The position numbers and the translations under genes are program-made. The notes below the pieces were generated by a model that saw only the letters and a program-made list of their open reading frames with translations, searched no databases and was not told the DNA's origin. A DNA stretch of 5,901 bases from Streptosporangiaceae bacterium (GTDB lineage Bacteria > Actinomycetota > Actinomycetes > Streptosporangiales > Streptosporangiaceae): positions 1 to 5,901 of the forward strand of contig JAICWX010000450.1 of assembly GCA_025934635.1 (NCBI GenBank), in the 5' to 3' direction. Shown here piece after piece: positions 5,886 to 5,901 of this stretch. Position 1 is the stretch's first letter. Each line of letters begins with the position of its first letter.

Positions 5886-5901
5886 ATGGAACCGTTCGTC
5901 A
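5886..5901 (+). CDS. leuD: 3-isopropylmalate dehydratase small subunit, first codons only
   Basis: An ATG at 5886 opens a frame reading MEPFV before the window ends. It is preceded by AAGGGAG (5871-5877) at an 8-nt spacing and follows leuC by 29 bp, the standard leuC-leuD order. The N-terminus fits actinobacterial LeuD, which commonly begins ME.F. Only five full codons are visible, so identity rests mainly on context. Confidence 0.8.

Overview
The window reads as ordinary chromosomal DNA from a high-GC actinomycete. By eye the base composition is about 70% GC, with strong G/C at third codon positions, GTG as well as ATG starts, purine-rich ribosome binding sites and long spurious open frames on the opposite strand. 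The gene set fits: a split three-subunit proton-translocating transhydrogenase, an NdgR/AreB/LtbR-type IclR regulator divergent from leuCD, and a TrpB2-type tryptophan synthase beta. I cannot name a genus. A Streptosporangiales-like or related soil actinomycete is a guess.

Layout from left to right. Positions 1-347 (minus) hold the first 115 codons of a TrpB2-like PLP enzyme, cut by the window edge just after its PLP lysine motif. Positions 348-524 are a non-coding gap with an 8-bp-arm inverted repeat close to the trpB2 start and a very G-rich tract on the minus strand, including a canonical four-run G-quadruplex motif. Positions 525-3470 (minus) are a tightly overlapping pntAA-pntAB-pntB operon for the NAD(P) transhydrogenase. 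Positions 3471-3626 are a 156-bp gap. Positions 3627-4343 (minus) encode the IclR-family regulator. A 55-bp divergent control region with a 7-bp-arm palindrome separates it from leuC (4399-5856, plus). leuC is followed after 29 bp by the first codons of leuD, cut by the right edge.

How the genes work together. LeuC and LeuD form isopropylmalate isomerase of leucine biosynthesis. The divergent IclR protein most likely controls them, and itself, through the shared palindrome. PntAA, PntAB and PntB use the proton gradient to pass hydride from NADH to NADP+, giving NADPH for biosynthesis; the proton-channel histidine appears to be carried by PntAB (His42) rather than PntB (Asn99). TrpB2 makes tryptophan from indole and serine, or salvages indole. 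The locus thus joins amino-acid biosynthesis, its regulator and an NADPH source.

I found no undescribed system, mobile element, CRISPR array, tRNA or rRNA. The items most worth a second look are regulatory (the G-quadruplex tract, two different dyads, and a probably leaderless regulator) plus a few protein details in the transhydrogenase.
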